Positions 47,573-57,634 of a DNA stretch of 64,000 nucleotides are shown here, piece after piece. The notes below the pieces were generated by a model. It saw only the letters and a program-made list of their open reading frames with translations, had not been told where the DNA came from and did no database searches. Made by a program: the position numbers and the translations under genes. Numbering within the stretch: the first letter of the stretch is position 1; each line of letters begins with the position of its first letter. The stretch is from Scenedesmus sp. ARA3 (taxonomy: Eukaryota > Chlorophyta > Chlorophyceae > Sphaeropleales > Scenedesmaceae): assembly GCA_004335835.1 (NCBI GenBank), contig RWJK01000864.1:1-64000 (forward strand), given 5' to 3'.

Positions 47573-50500
47573 ATGTCAGTATGGCATCAACAGCCTGATT
47601 GCGGGCATCACCGTCAACAGTCAAAGCAGGCACACGTCGTCAACATGCCGTGCTCCATGCACATGTCAGAACAGATGTGTGACAACAAGCAGCAGCAATC
47701 TGGCCGCAATGCTGCTGACATCCTGCCCCAGGATGATGGCAGCTTTGCAGCTCCTGCAAGAGTTGCCGATGGCACTGGCCACCTGCAGTGGGAGCAGGAG
47801 CAGCATAGTGCAGCATACACTGCAGAGCCACCAGCAGTGGCAACTGCACATGCAGCTGCCAGTGCAGCCTTGGGCAGGAGTGAGGCAGGCATAGCAGCTG
47901 CAGCTCAGACTGCCACAGCACAGCAAACCTACGCGGACCACAGTGGTCAGCAGCAGGCCCAACAGCATCCACACCAGCTGGTGCTGTGTGGACAGCAACT
48001 TGCAGGAGACTTGATCAGTGAGCAGCAGCAGCAGCAGGTGGCAGCTGTGCAGCAGGCGCACAAGCAGCAGCACGGTGCTCAGGCAGCCCATGCTGGTTGG
48101 CCGGCCACTGCTGCAAACAGCAGTTTTCTGGAAGATTGCGCTGCTGCCGCCTCTTGCGAGGGTGGTTGCAGTTCAGAAGTTGATGCAGCAGCTGCGTTGG
48201 TGATGCTCTGCCGTGGAAAGGCAGGCCTGCCACCAGCGGTGCCAGCAGCAGCAGCTGCAGCAGCACAGAGAGGACAAAGGGGCAAACCACCCCGGCGCTC
48301 TCAGCAGCAGCAGCACCAGAGCAAGAACAAAAAGCCACGAGCACAGCCCCTGTCGCAGATGGCTGCAGCACCAGGAGCACCAGTGGCAGCAGCAGTAGCA
48401 GCAGCTGCTGCTGCTGCTGCTGCTTGGGACGCTTGGAGCCCTGATGCAGTGTGTTGGTCAGATGCGGCTGGTGACGCTGCTGCTGCTGGCAGCACAGGCT
48501 GGGCCCTGCCTGGTGGTGCATCTTTGTCAGGGCTGAGCAGTTCAAAGGTTTGGGGGTCTGTGTCAGGGCTCAGTGGATATCAGCTGCAGCACCACGAAGC
48601 AGCTGGTGTGGCACCTTCACCCAGCAGTGCAGCACAGGCAGCCATAGCAGCTGCGCAGGCAGCTGCTGCTGAGCCTTTGAGTGCTGCGTTGCTGCTGCAG
48701 AAGGTGCGGCAGGTGCTGGAGAGGCCCAGCCATGGCTGCTTGCAGGACGCTGTGACAGCTGCAGCTGCGCCAGCACCGCTTGATGCAGCAGAAGAAGAAG
48801 CGGGGCCAGAGCTCACATGGGAACATGCAGCAGCAGGGCAGGGCATGCTGCAGACCAGCCCCTGCCAGCTGCTGGCTGCTGCAGCAGCGCCATGGTACCC
48901 GTACCAGGGCAAGCGGGGCGGGCTGATGCTGCTGAAGGGAAACAGGCTGGTGGCGCGTAAGCTGTATGCGCTGCCATCTGGTGAGAGTGAAGACAGCGGA
49001 GGGGCAGCAGCACATGATGGTGGCGGCGGTGACGATATCGGTGTAGCTCATTTAATAGTGGTAGAGAGGCAAAGTGATGGCAGTGGTCACCAGCAGCAGC
49101 ACTGGCAGCAGCAGCAGCAGGAGCAGCAGCAACAGCCTATTAGAGGGTTGGCAGTAGGTGGAGCAGCAGCACCAACAGCAGCAGCAGCAGTGGGAAACCT
49201 AGCAGGCACAGCAGCAGGTGGGAGTGCAGATGCAACTCCTGCTTCAGGAGCACAGGGGCCAGCCCAGCAGCCTGCCAAGCTGTCTGTTGCTTGTGTTGCG
49301 GCTGGTAGCACACCTGCAGGAGTACCCAGCAGGGCTCCTGCAACTGAGCGTAGCATGACAACGAGCCAAAAGGCAGGTGCTGCTGGCATGACAGCAGCAG
49401 TAGCAGCAGCAGATGCAGCAGCTGCTAGCACAGAGTATTACGTGGACAGCCAGCCAGCAAAGAAGCCACGGCACAGTGTGCAACTGGATGATGACAGCAG
49501 TCGGCTGCAGGCACAGCAGCAGCAGCAGCACAACTGGCAGGCACAACAGGAGCACTGCAAGAGGCTGCAGCAGCCTGCACAGCAGCAGGGTCAACAGCAG
49601 CACGGCCAGCAGCAGGGGCAGGGTGTAACACAGGGGCACCTGCAGCGAGTGCAGCAGCTGCAGCGGCAGCTACAGGAACGGCAGCAGCAGCAGCAGCCAT
49701 TGCAGCAGCAGACTGAAGCTGAGATGGAAGCATGCACACCTGTCCACCAAGAGCAGCAGCAGCAAGCTCCAGCAGTCACTCTGCCGAGGCAGAAGCTAAA
49801 CTGGATCACGGCTGCCCCGTCACAGAGCAGAAAAGTCTCTAAGCCTGGCAGCCCCAAGCGCACATGGATGAAAATTTCCCTGGCTCAGAGCAGCGGGGCC
49901 GCTGCTGGCAGCAATGCAGGGTCTGCAGCTGTGGCCCTGCCTGCAGTGCTGCCGGCAGTAGCTGGGCTGCATGCTGGCTCCAGTCAGTCTCATGCTTCGT
50001 CTGCAGGACATGCAAAAGCACCTGATGCAGCAGCTCTGGCAGCAGCAGCGACAGCAGCTGCTGCAGCTACAGCCCCTGCAGCTACAGCTCCTGGGACTTT
50101 GCTAGGTGTTGCGAGCAGCTTGAAAACATCATCGCCACAGGGGCAAACACGCCAGGCAGCAGCAGCAGCAACAGCAGTAACCATTGCGGCAGGTACGCTT
50201 CCAGCGGGAAAGCAGCAGGCAGCTGCCCCTGTGCATGCGCCTGGCCAGCACAGCACCTGCAGCTCTCAGCAGCCACTGCAGCAGCAGCGCGCAGGCGCCG
50301 CCAGCATCAGCAATGGCAGCACCATTGGGCCTGTCAGTGTGAGCCAGAACGTGTCTGGCAGCAGCAGCATAGCTGGGGCCTGCAGCAAGCACAGCAACGC
50401 AGGGCCAGTGGTGAGCTCTGCTTCAGCAGCTGTGGCAGCGAGCAGGGCAAGGCTGTTAGCTGCACTGGGAGCTGATGGTGGCGACGATGTGGCGCCTGCA

Positions 50501-51025
50501 GCAGCACCTCAGGCAGCAGCAGCAGCAACAGCGGCAACACCAGCTAGAGCTGCAGGCGCTACAACGATAGGCGCAGCACCGCTGCTAGGACCAGGTGCAG
50601 GCAGTTGCCGGAGCTCTGCAGGCGTTCCTGGGATGGCAACTGTATGCAAAGCCGCAACAGCAGCAGGCGCATCAGCAGCAGTAGCAGCAACGAACACAGC
50701 AGCAGGTGCTCGCAACGACACCCAGGCAGCAGTGCACCGGCTAGCACCTTCCAGCCTGCCGATATACTTGCAGGCTGGTAATGGTTCAGGTGGTGCTGTG
50801 CTGCTGCCAGTGATGCAAGTGGGGTCAATGAGCATGATGCACAGCGCAAGCATACCTGGCTTCACGCAAGCAGCAGTGCTGCAGCGGCTACTTGCGCAGC
50901 AGCAGCTGCAGCAGCGCCTGCAGCAGCAGCAGCTGGCGGCTGTGACGGGTGCAGGCTTGAGCCGCAGCAATGTTGCAGGCAGTAATGGTAGCGGTGGTCA
51001 GCAGCAACTTCGCCAGCAACAGTAG
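47573..51025 (+). CDS. Gln/Ala-rich low-complexity protein, unrecognised
   Basis: The frame is open from 47462 to the TAG at 51023-51025; the first in-frame ATG is 47573, giving about 1150 aa. Composition is dominated by Gln, Ala, Ser and Gly. CAG-rich DNA is stop-poor, so openness alone is weak evidence. Islands of normal composition support coding: WYPYQGKRGGLMLLKGNRLV, KLNWITAAPSQSRKVSKPGS followed by PKRTWMKISLAQ, and a basic stretch with RGKPPRRS and KNKKPR near residue 240 that could act as a nuclear signal. The overall look is of a disordered nuclear or RNA-related regulator; no domain was identified. An upstream exon with codons PEAHLKRLPKAYADTFPFHQ (47410-47469) in another frame could be joined. 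Confidence 0.55.
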   Translation: MSVWHQQPDCGHHRQQSKQAHVVNMPCSMHMSEQMCDNKQQQSGRNAADILPQDDGSFAAPARVADGTGHLQWEQEQHSAAYTAEPPAVATAHAAASAALGRSEAGIAAAAQTATAQQTYADHSGQQQAQQHPHQLVLCGQQLAGDLISEQQQQQVAAVQQAHKQQHGAQAAHAGWPATAANSSFLEDCAAAASCEGGCSSEVDAAAALVMLCRGKAGLPPAVPAAAAAAAQRGQRGKPPRRSQQQQHQSKNKKPRAQPLSQMAAAPGAPVAAAVAAAAAAAAAWDAWSPDAVCWSDAAGDAAAAGSTGWALPGGASLSGLSSSKVWGSVSGLSGYQLQHHEAAGVAPSPSSAAQAAIAAAQAAAAEPLSAALLLQKVRQVLERPSHGCLQDAVTAAAAPAPLDAAEEEAGPELTWEHAAAGQGMLQTSPCQLLAAAAAPWYPYQGKRGGLMLLKGNRLVARKLYALPSGESEDSGGAAAHDGGGGDDIGVAHLIVVERQSDGSGHQQQHWQQQQQEQQQQPIRGLAVGGAAAPTAAAAVGNLAGTAAGGSADATPASGAQGPAQQPAKLSVACVAAGSTPAGVPSRAPATERSMTTSQKAGAAGMTAAVAAADAAAASTEYYVDSQPAKKPRHSVQLDDDSSRLQAQQQQQHNWQAQQEHCKRLQQPAQQQGQQQHGQQQGQGVTQGHLQRVQQLQRQLQERQQQQQPLQQQTEAEMEACTPVHQEQQQQAPAVTLPRQKLNWITAAPSQSRKVSKPGSPKRTWMKISLAQSSGAAAGSNAGSAAVALPAVLPAVAGLHAGSSQSHASSAGHAKAPDAAALAAAATAAAAATAPAATAPGTLLGVASSLKTSSPQGQTRQAAAAATAVTIAAGTLPAGKQQAAAPVHAPGQHSTCSSQQPLQQQRAGAASISNGSTIGPVSVSQNVSGSSSIAGACSKHSNAGPVVSSASAAVAASRARLLAALGADGGDDVAPAAAPQAAAAATAATPARAAGATTIGAAPLLGPGAGSCRSSAGVPGMATVCKAATAAGASAAVAATNTAAGARNDTQAAVHRLAPSSLPIYLQAGNGSGGAVLLPVMQVGSMSMMHSASIPGFTQAAVLQRLLAQQQLQQRLQQQQLAAVTGAGLSRSNVAGSNGSGGQQQLRQQQ

Positions 51026-51961
51026 CACCAGGCATCCAGGAAGGCGGCTGTAGTGAGCAAAGTCGTCCATCCACGTCTAGCATGTGTATGCGTAGGATTA
51101 GCGTCACCGTGTTACGGATCAACTCGGCTTGCTATGGCACCATAGCTGTGCATTCTGCCTTGTGTGCAATCGCCACCCACTGTCTTTCTGATGGGATACC
51201 ATCCAGGAGTGCTACTTTGGATGGTTGAGGTGTGCATGGCGCAGTTGAAGCAGGTTGTTCTGTATGGTGCATTGCTCAGCATTGGCCCAACCCGAGCAGC
51301 AGTCGAGTACTCCCATTGCTCAGCATTGGCCCAGGCTGGTGGGCAGTGCCACTGTGGCAGTGCTGTTGATGGATGTCGATTTGCAGAATGCTGAGAGTGC
51401 TGCCACCAAGATTGATTACTTGGTAGGATGAACAATGTGCAGATTCTGGCACCAACTTTCAGCTCAATAGGCGAAGGCACTGTGTTTACATGCCAATGCA
51501 AGCTTTTTACTTAGGCACTTGATCACTCCCAGAGCTCAACAAGCACGTACGGTACTGCCTGGTGTACTGCCCAACAGCACCACCGCCTTGTCCCACCTCA
51601 AGCACGCCTTACGGTGCTACCTCGTGGCCTTGAGGTAAATAAAGATGTATTGTATTGCTCGTTTTGCACAGCGTGTGCCCCGCAGACCTCCTTAAAACTT
51701 TGAAACATATTCAAGAGTCTGCGTTAGGTCTTGTTGGTAACACGAAATGAGCTCCCTGCTGACAGTTCAGGTAAACAACACATAAATGCAACTTGATCAA
51801 CTTTCGTTGTGCTGCAACAACTCAGAAAACTGAAACTGACAGTGGCCTTGACCCTGTTTGGGTGCTTCAAGCTCACGGCCGCTTCGTTTCGCACTTCCGG
51901 TCTTGTTGGTAGACACAAGAGTAGTATAGACGATTTACACACTTGTCTATCAGCGAATGCG
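51026..51961. other. Intergenic region with possible LINE 3' tail
   Basis: No gene was recognised. At 51610-51665 the sequence gaggtaaataaagatgtatt followed by gtattgctcg has the look of a non-LTR retrotransposon 3' end with a short TATTG-type tail, and the preceding 80 bp read like a retroelement C-terminus. This is tentative. 51800-51961 is presumed promoter and leader of the THP3-like gene. Confidence 0.35.
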
Positions 51962-54900
51962 ATGGCAACTCAGGCACTTCAAGCCGTGAATCATTTACTC
52001 GGGGACGAAGACCTGCTGAACAGGAGCCCAGGAGAAACAACACCGAAGCTTCAGCAGGTGCAGAGCAAGGCTGGTGCCGCAGCGGCCCCGACCCATACCC
52101 AGGCAGTCGCGCACCGAAAGCTTGCAAGTCCCAAGAAGCAGCCCTACGCAGTGAGAAGCAGCTCTACTGCAAGGCGCAGGCACACGCATATCGCGGTAGG
52201 CGTGCTGGAAGACGACAGCAAGCCCTGCAACTTCACAGACATCGGATACGGCCTGCTGGCCCCCAACGTGCTGCTCCGGCCTCCATTCAGTCACTTTTAG
52301 AGGTGAATAACCGGTGTATCGCAGGCAGAGAGTTGTGGTGTCCGTGCCCAAGTTCCATTGTTGAGCAGCAGTGGCACAGCAGTACGTATGTCTGCTTGCA
52401 GCTGGCAGTCTCTGGATGGTGTGCATAAGCAAGCATGTAGCATCAGGCGGCGAATTATTCTGTCTTCATGCGCCGCAGGCACAGAATTGGTTGCCGCGAA
52501 TGGCAGTCATCATCTTGTGCTCCTGCTGCTGCCTTCACCTGGTCTCTGCAACGCAGGCTTGGCTTACTTCAGCACCACATCTGTACTATCATTGATTTAT
52601 TTGGCACCCTACAACAGCAGCAAATGAAAGTGAAGGCAACAAAACGCAAAGCTGAGGCTGCAGACAGCCTGCATGGGGATGGACACAGCATCAAGGTCAG
52701 CAAGGTGCGTGCCCCCGCTGCTGCTGCTGCTGCCGCCTGCCTGTTCATGCAGCAACATGCAGGAACGTTGTGTGATCCTCATACACACGCGTCTTGCCGC
52801 ATTGGACAGCGGTGCAAACAGCCCACCACAGCAAGTGCGTGATTAGCAGCCTTGGCTCTGTATGTGCATGTGCTGACACCCAAGCCGCCGTGGGCAGCAG
52901 CTGTGCCGGCTGAGCTTGTCTGCCTGAATTCAAGTGGTCTCACATGGCTGACATGTCATGCTTGTGTGTGGCACCGCAGATCAATGCAGCAGCTGCGGGT
53001 GTTGCCAGCGCACACCATGCCGCAGCAGCAGCCAGCCCACCGGCGGCTAGCAAGGCAGCCAGGCAGCTGCTGGCGCTGCAGATAGAGGCCAAGGAGAGGG
53101 CTGTCAAGCTGATGAAGAAGCTTGCAGCACAAAATGATCCTGCAAAGAAGGCTGTGCTGCAGCAGAAGCTGGACAAACTGCTGTCAAAGGCAGCACCACC
53201 GTCAGCAGCAGCAGTTGCCGCAGCAGCACCAGGTGGTGGCATCGGCAGTGCAGCAGCAGCAGCAGGTACAGCCAGTGCTGTGCCAGCAATGCGCAAGCAC
53301 AGGCCGCAGCCGCTTGCAGGCATAACATCCGTCCTGGCCAACACACCAGCAGAGCAGGTGCGCTGGCAGCAACATTTTATCTGACTGCTGCACTGGGATG
53401 TGCAGTTCAGTCAGGTACAGCTTGACCAGCAGCAACTTTGCCTCCTGCAAGCAGCTTTTAAACAGCACGCCTCATGCTCTGCATGCCATGCGTCATCAAC
53501 TGCCTCTCAGGGCTCCCTCTTCTGCACCTGCAGGCTCGCCGCGCGGAGCGCCAGCAGCGCTTCGCAGCGGACCTCGCAGCCATGAAGCAGCCAGGCGGCA
53601 GCAGCAGCAGCAGCGCGCAGCAGCAGCAGGACGAGGGCATCGGCGCAGCCGGCGGCTGGCTGGCGCTTGGCGGCGGCTACGGCAGCAGCAGGTCGCTTGA
53701 GAAGGAGTACCTGCGGCTCACCTCTGTGCCCAAAGCGGAGGATGTGCGGCCGCCCGAGGTGCTGGCGCAGTCGCTGGCGCTGATCAAGCGGCGCTGGCGG
53801 GGCGGCTGCAGCTACGCGTGGGCCTGCAGCCAGCTCAAGTCGGTGCGGCAGGACCTGACCGTGCAGGTGGGTGGAGGATGGCGCGGCTGCTGGTGGTGAA
53901 GATGCGCCTGTTCTGTGTGCAGGTGCTTTGCGGATGGCGGATGGAGCAGCTTGCCACTGCGCAGAGCAAGTGGACGTGCAGGCAGTAATGCATAGAAAGC
54001 TTGCTGGGCAGGCTGCTGTTGCATGCACAAGTTGTTGCACGGGTGTCTCACATGGTCGTTGCACGTGCAGCAGGTGGCATGTGGTGCTTGCAGCTGCTGA
54101 TCAATGCTGGTTGTGTCACCGCTCTGTGTCGTAAGCATGATGATGTGCACGCTGCAGGGTGTCGCTGACGGCATGGCGGGTGACGCGTCTGAGACGCATG
54201 CGAGCGTGGCGCTGGAGAATTCTGTACTCTGTCTGAGAGCTGCGTGTGTGCATTATTCTGCATGCGTGTTGCAGGGTGTCGCTGACGGCTTGGCCGTTGA
54301 TGCGTACGAGACGCATGCGCGTGTGGCGCTGGAGTCCAACGACCTGCCTGAGTTCAGGCAATGCCTGGCGCGGCTGAAGCAGCTGTACAGGGCAGGGGTG
54401 AGTGACGCAGTTAGGCCAGCAGCTGGGTGGTGGCAGCTTCAGTGCTAGCGCTGCAGTGCACAGCAGCCATCAGATATGGTAGTGTGTAGCAGCGTGTGTA
54501 GCAGCGTGCAGCACCTGCCTGGATCGTGTGATGCGGCAGATGCGGCAGATGTAAGCCTACGCCTTTGGAAGTGCGGCGCAGCTGTCCTGCAGAGAGTCGT
54601 GGCGGTGTGTGTCAGTTAAGCAAGCTTCTCATTTATACTTGCCAGCACGCTGGTCCCTGTAGTTTTACACACCTGCTGCTGCATGTCCCGCGTGCGTGCA
54701 GGTGCCTGGCTGCGCGCCCGAGTTCTACTCGTACGCGGTGCTGCACGCGGCTGCGCTGGGCCCGCTGCTGCTGAACCAGGAGCTGGGGCAGCTGCCGCGG
54801 CACCACCTGGAGCACCCAGCCATTGTGCATGCACTGGCGACAGCAAGGACGGTCAGGTGGGTGGCAGGTACAGCAGCGTCACGCTGCTATGGGCAGGGTC

Positions 54901-56066
54901 CTGCCACCAAGAAACAATCGCAACACATGGCAGCAAGGTCGCGCCAGCCTCACTGGCTGCGCTTGCATGCAGAGGTAGTTAGACTAGACATTGTGAAAAA
55001 CATTATCAGACATTGCTGAAGCAACCAGTCGGTTTGAAAGACAAGCAATGCAAGTGCTGACTTGCTCTCACTGGTTTACGATATGCGTCACAATGTTGTG
55101 CCTGTGTGAAGCGAGTACATGCGCCATGTCCCCGCTTGCAACAGGCATGGCATTGTCCAGCGTATTGCAGCTCACCGAGAACAAGTCAGCACATGTTTGG
55201 CTTGTCAGCTAGCTAGCTTTGGCAATGTCTGTAGCTCAGTTTCTGTGTGCGGCCGCACAACTGCCTGATGTGCTTCATACCAACCCATGTACTGCCTACG
55301 TCCTGCACTTGTTTCGCCTGCGTGCATCACGTCTGCCGTCTCTCTGGTGCTGCTGCTTCTGCACCACCGCCTATCCACCACAGGTCTGGCGCCTACGTCA
55401 GCTTCATGCGGCTGTACACCTCCGCGCCGCGCATGGCGCCGTACCTGATGGACGCGCTGCTGCCTCGCGTGCGGGGCCAGGGCCTGGCGGCGCTGCTGGC
55501 AGCGCACCGCCCGGCGCGGCTGCCGCTGGGCTGGGCACTGTTGCAGCTTGGCTGGGAGGAGGACCAGGAGGGTGAGGTGAGATTTGAGTGGGGTTGATTT
55601 TGGTGGTGGACGCTGGTGCAGCTGTTTAATAGGGCAGTGGAGGACCATCAGCTGGGCTGGGAGGAGGTTTGGCAGGGCAGGCCAGCAATGCTGGGGGCAA
55701 GACGGCTGAGCTGTCTATAGGTTGATAAGATAGAGGTTGCAAGGGTGCCTGCCCATGTCCTGCGCAGTGCCTGCCTGATGATGTGCTGCGAGCTGCTGTT
55801 GCATTGCGGCAAGGCAAGTCTGCTGCCGCGGCTGGCGCTGGCGCACGATTGCATGTTGCCGCAGGTGTGCTTGAGCTGGGATGCGCCCGTGTGCAGCTGC
55901 AGTGTGTGCTGGTGCCGTGCTGCTGGCTGCACCTCTGACTGCGGTGTGTTTTGGCTGTTTGCTGCAGGCGCTGCAGTACCTGGCGCAGCATGGCGTTGTG
56001 GTGGATGAAGCCGCGCGTGAGATTGACACGCGCGCGTCGCTCGCTGCAGCAGCCGGCAGGAGCTGA
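51962..56066 (+). CDS. THP3/LENG8-type SAC3/GANP-domain protein
   Basis: Nine exons: 51962-52195, 52621-52704, 52980-53357, 53534-53866, 54275-54397, 54702-54856, 55384-55576, 55736-55864, 55968-56066; about 575 aa. The core block EKEYLRLTSVPKAEDVRPPE, YAWACSQLKSVRQDLTVQ, YETHARVALESNDLPEFRQC and LARLKQLY is diagnostic for the THP3/LENG8 branch of SAC3/GANP proteins, which couple transcription elongation, mRNP assembly and splicing. The end (HGVVVDEAAREIDTRAS) matches the close of the PCI-like region. The N-terminal half is Ala-rich with a basic patch (KVKATKRKAEA). Less certain parts are the first exon and its donor, and the exon 7/8 junction, where an alternative pair (55571 with 55734) gives almost the same protein. 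Confidence 0.88.
54159..54222 (+). repeat. Echo of THP3-like exon 5 start
   Basis: A CAG acceptor followed by a copy of the exon 5 beginning (GVADGMAGDASETHASVALE), 116 bp upstream of the genuine exon. The frame is open, with about ten substitutions. Confidence 0.9.
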
Positions 56067-57634
56067 GGCGGCAGCAGCAAGCAGCAGCAGGAGCAGGCCT
56101 GTGCCCATGTGCTGGTGCTGCTGCAGCAGAGGCAGCCGCGCTAATGGCGCGCAGCTGCAGGCAGTATGCGGTGTGTCTGTAGCTGCACACAGCGACCGTT
56201 ACTGGCCGACTGTGCTGTGGGGTCGCATGCACCAGCTTTTCAGGACATGTCGTATGCCACAATCCTGGCGAGCTGCTTAGAAGCGGTTCCTGGGTTTGGT
56301 GCCTGCATGCAGCATCTGGTGCGCTGGCTCTCGACATCAGCTGCTTTTCTCCCCAGCTTTATATAGAGCTTAGTAGTGCACCACGCATGCAGTATCGCAT
56401 GGTTCTGGCTGGGAGTGTTCTTGTATAACCAACAACAATCGCAGCGGCAGTGGCAAATGCACTTTGCCCGACACTCACTGACTGACTGGTGCCTGTACTT
56501 GTACCTCACTGAAGTTTGACTGATTGACTGGGAGTGGGAGTGAGGAGTTGATGTCTTATGCCTCTTTGGGTAGTAGCACTGCTGCCCAATAGGCATCGCA
56601 GCGTGCACGTTTGATATTGGTTCATGTAGGAAGCAGCTAGTAATTTGATTTGAGTGGCAGCTGCATGCAGCTTTGCAGCCTTGTGGTGCACTGCACTTCG
56701 TCGCTTGCTGTGATGGCAAGCGGCATGCAGCAGGCGCTGCACTTTAGCATGCCTGCTCTGCTTCGTTTAGTAGTGCATGCATGAAGATATGCTAGGCAGG
56801 CTAAGGCCAGTTTTAGATGCAGCCTGTATTATGATGCAGAGCTGGGTAGAGCAGAGTGGTGCTCGCCAGTGCGGACTGCTTGCATGGCAGCTGGCGTATG
56901 TTGTGATGACACAGTCTTCGTTGTTGCGGTGGCAACCCAAAGTCAACGACGTATGCTGGACACATGTGCATCCACCGTAGTCCTCAGGACTTGGTGTATC
57001 AAAGTTCGTTCTTATACATGTCCACCACAGTCTGGGAGTGTATCACAAGCTTGGTGATTTACAAGCAGGTTACTGTAAACAATGTGGGCAGATGGATCAT
57101 CATCTGGTGTAACTCTATTTGACTGGAAAATCATCTGAATGGTCTTGCTTCGCCTCTGCGGTGAAGGCGTGTAGCACAGCTGGCTAGCATACAACATCAG
57201 TTCAACTGGGAGTGGGAGTCCCACACCATCACTGAGGTGACCTCAGCATGATGGCAGCCAGCTTCTGGAGCATACGGGCCGGCCTGGAGAGGCAACTGGT
57301 GAAGCTTAATGAGGAACTTGCCATTCACAGAGGAAATGGTCAGCTGTGATGTCTGGGCACATAACTGTTTCGGCGCGTGACCCCAGCTGCTGGGACAACT
57401 CTGTTCTGCTGCTGCAGCAGGGCTGTAGCAGTGTCACTGTCACATCGGGCAGCTATCTGTACGCACCAAAAACTTGTCCCCTTTTTCAATGACAATGATA
57501 TGGTTTACAAACAGTGTAGAAGCGTGAGATAAGCAAGTAGGGTTTGAAAGCGTCGAGTTGACAGTTCGCGCGAAACCAAGTCACAGCTGCAAAATCACCA
57601 GCATCTTGTCAGCTTGCGTATCAATTTTTCAAAC
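56067..57634. other. Intergenic region between THP3-like and TPH genes
   Basis: About 1.6 kb between two plus-strand genes. Holds the 3' flank of the first and the presumed promoter of the second. Open frames are short and lack protein character. No repeat echo of the flanking exons was noticed. Confidence 0.5.
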
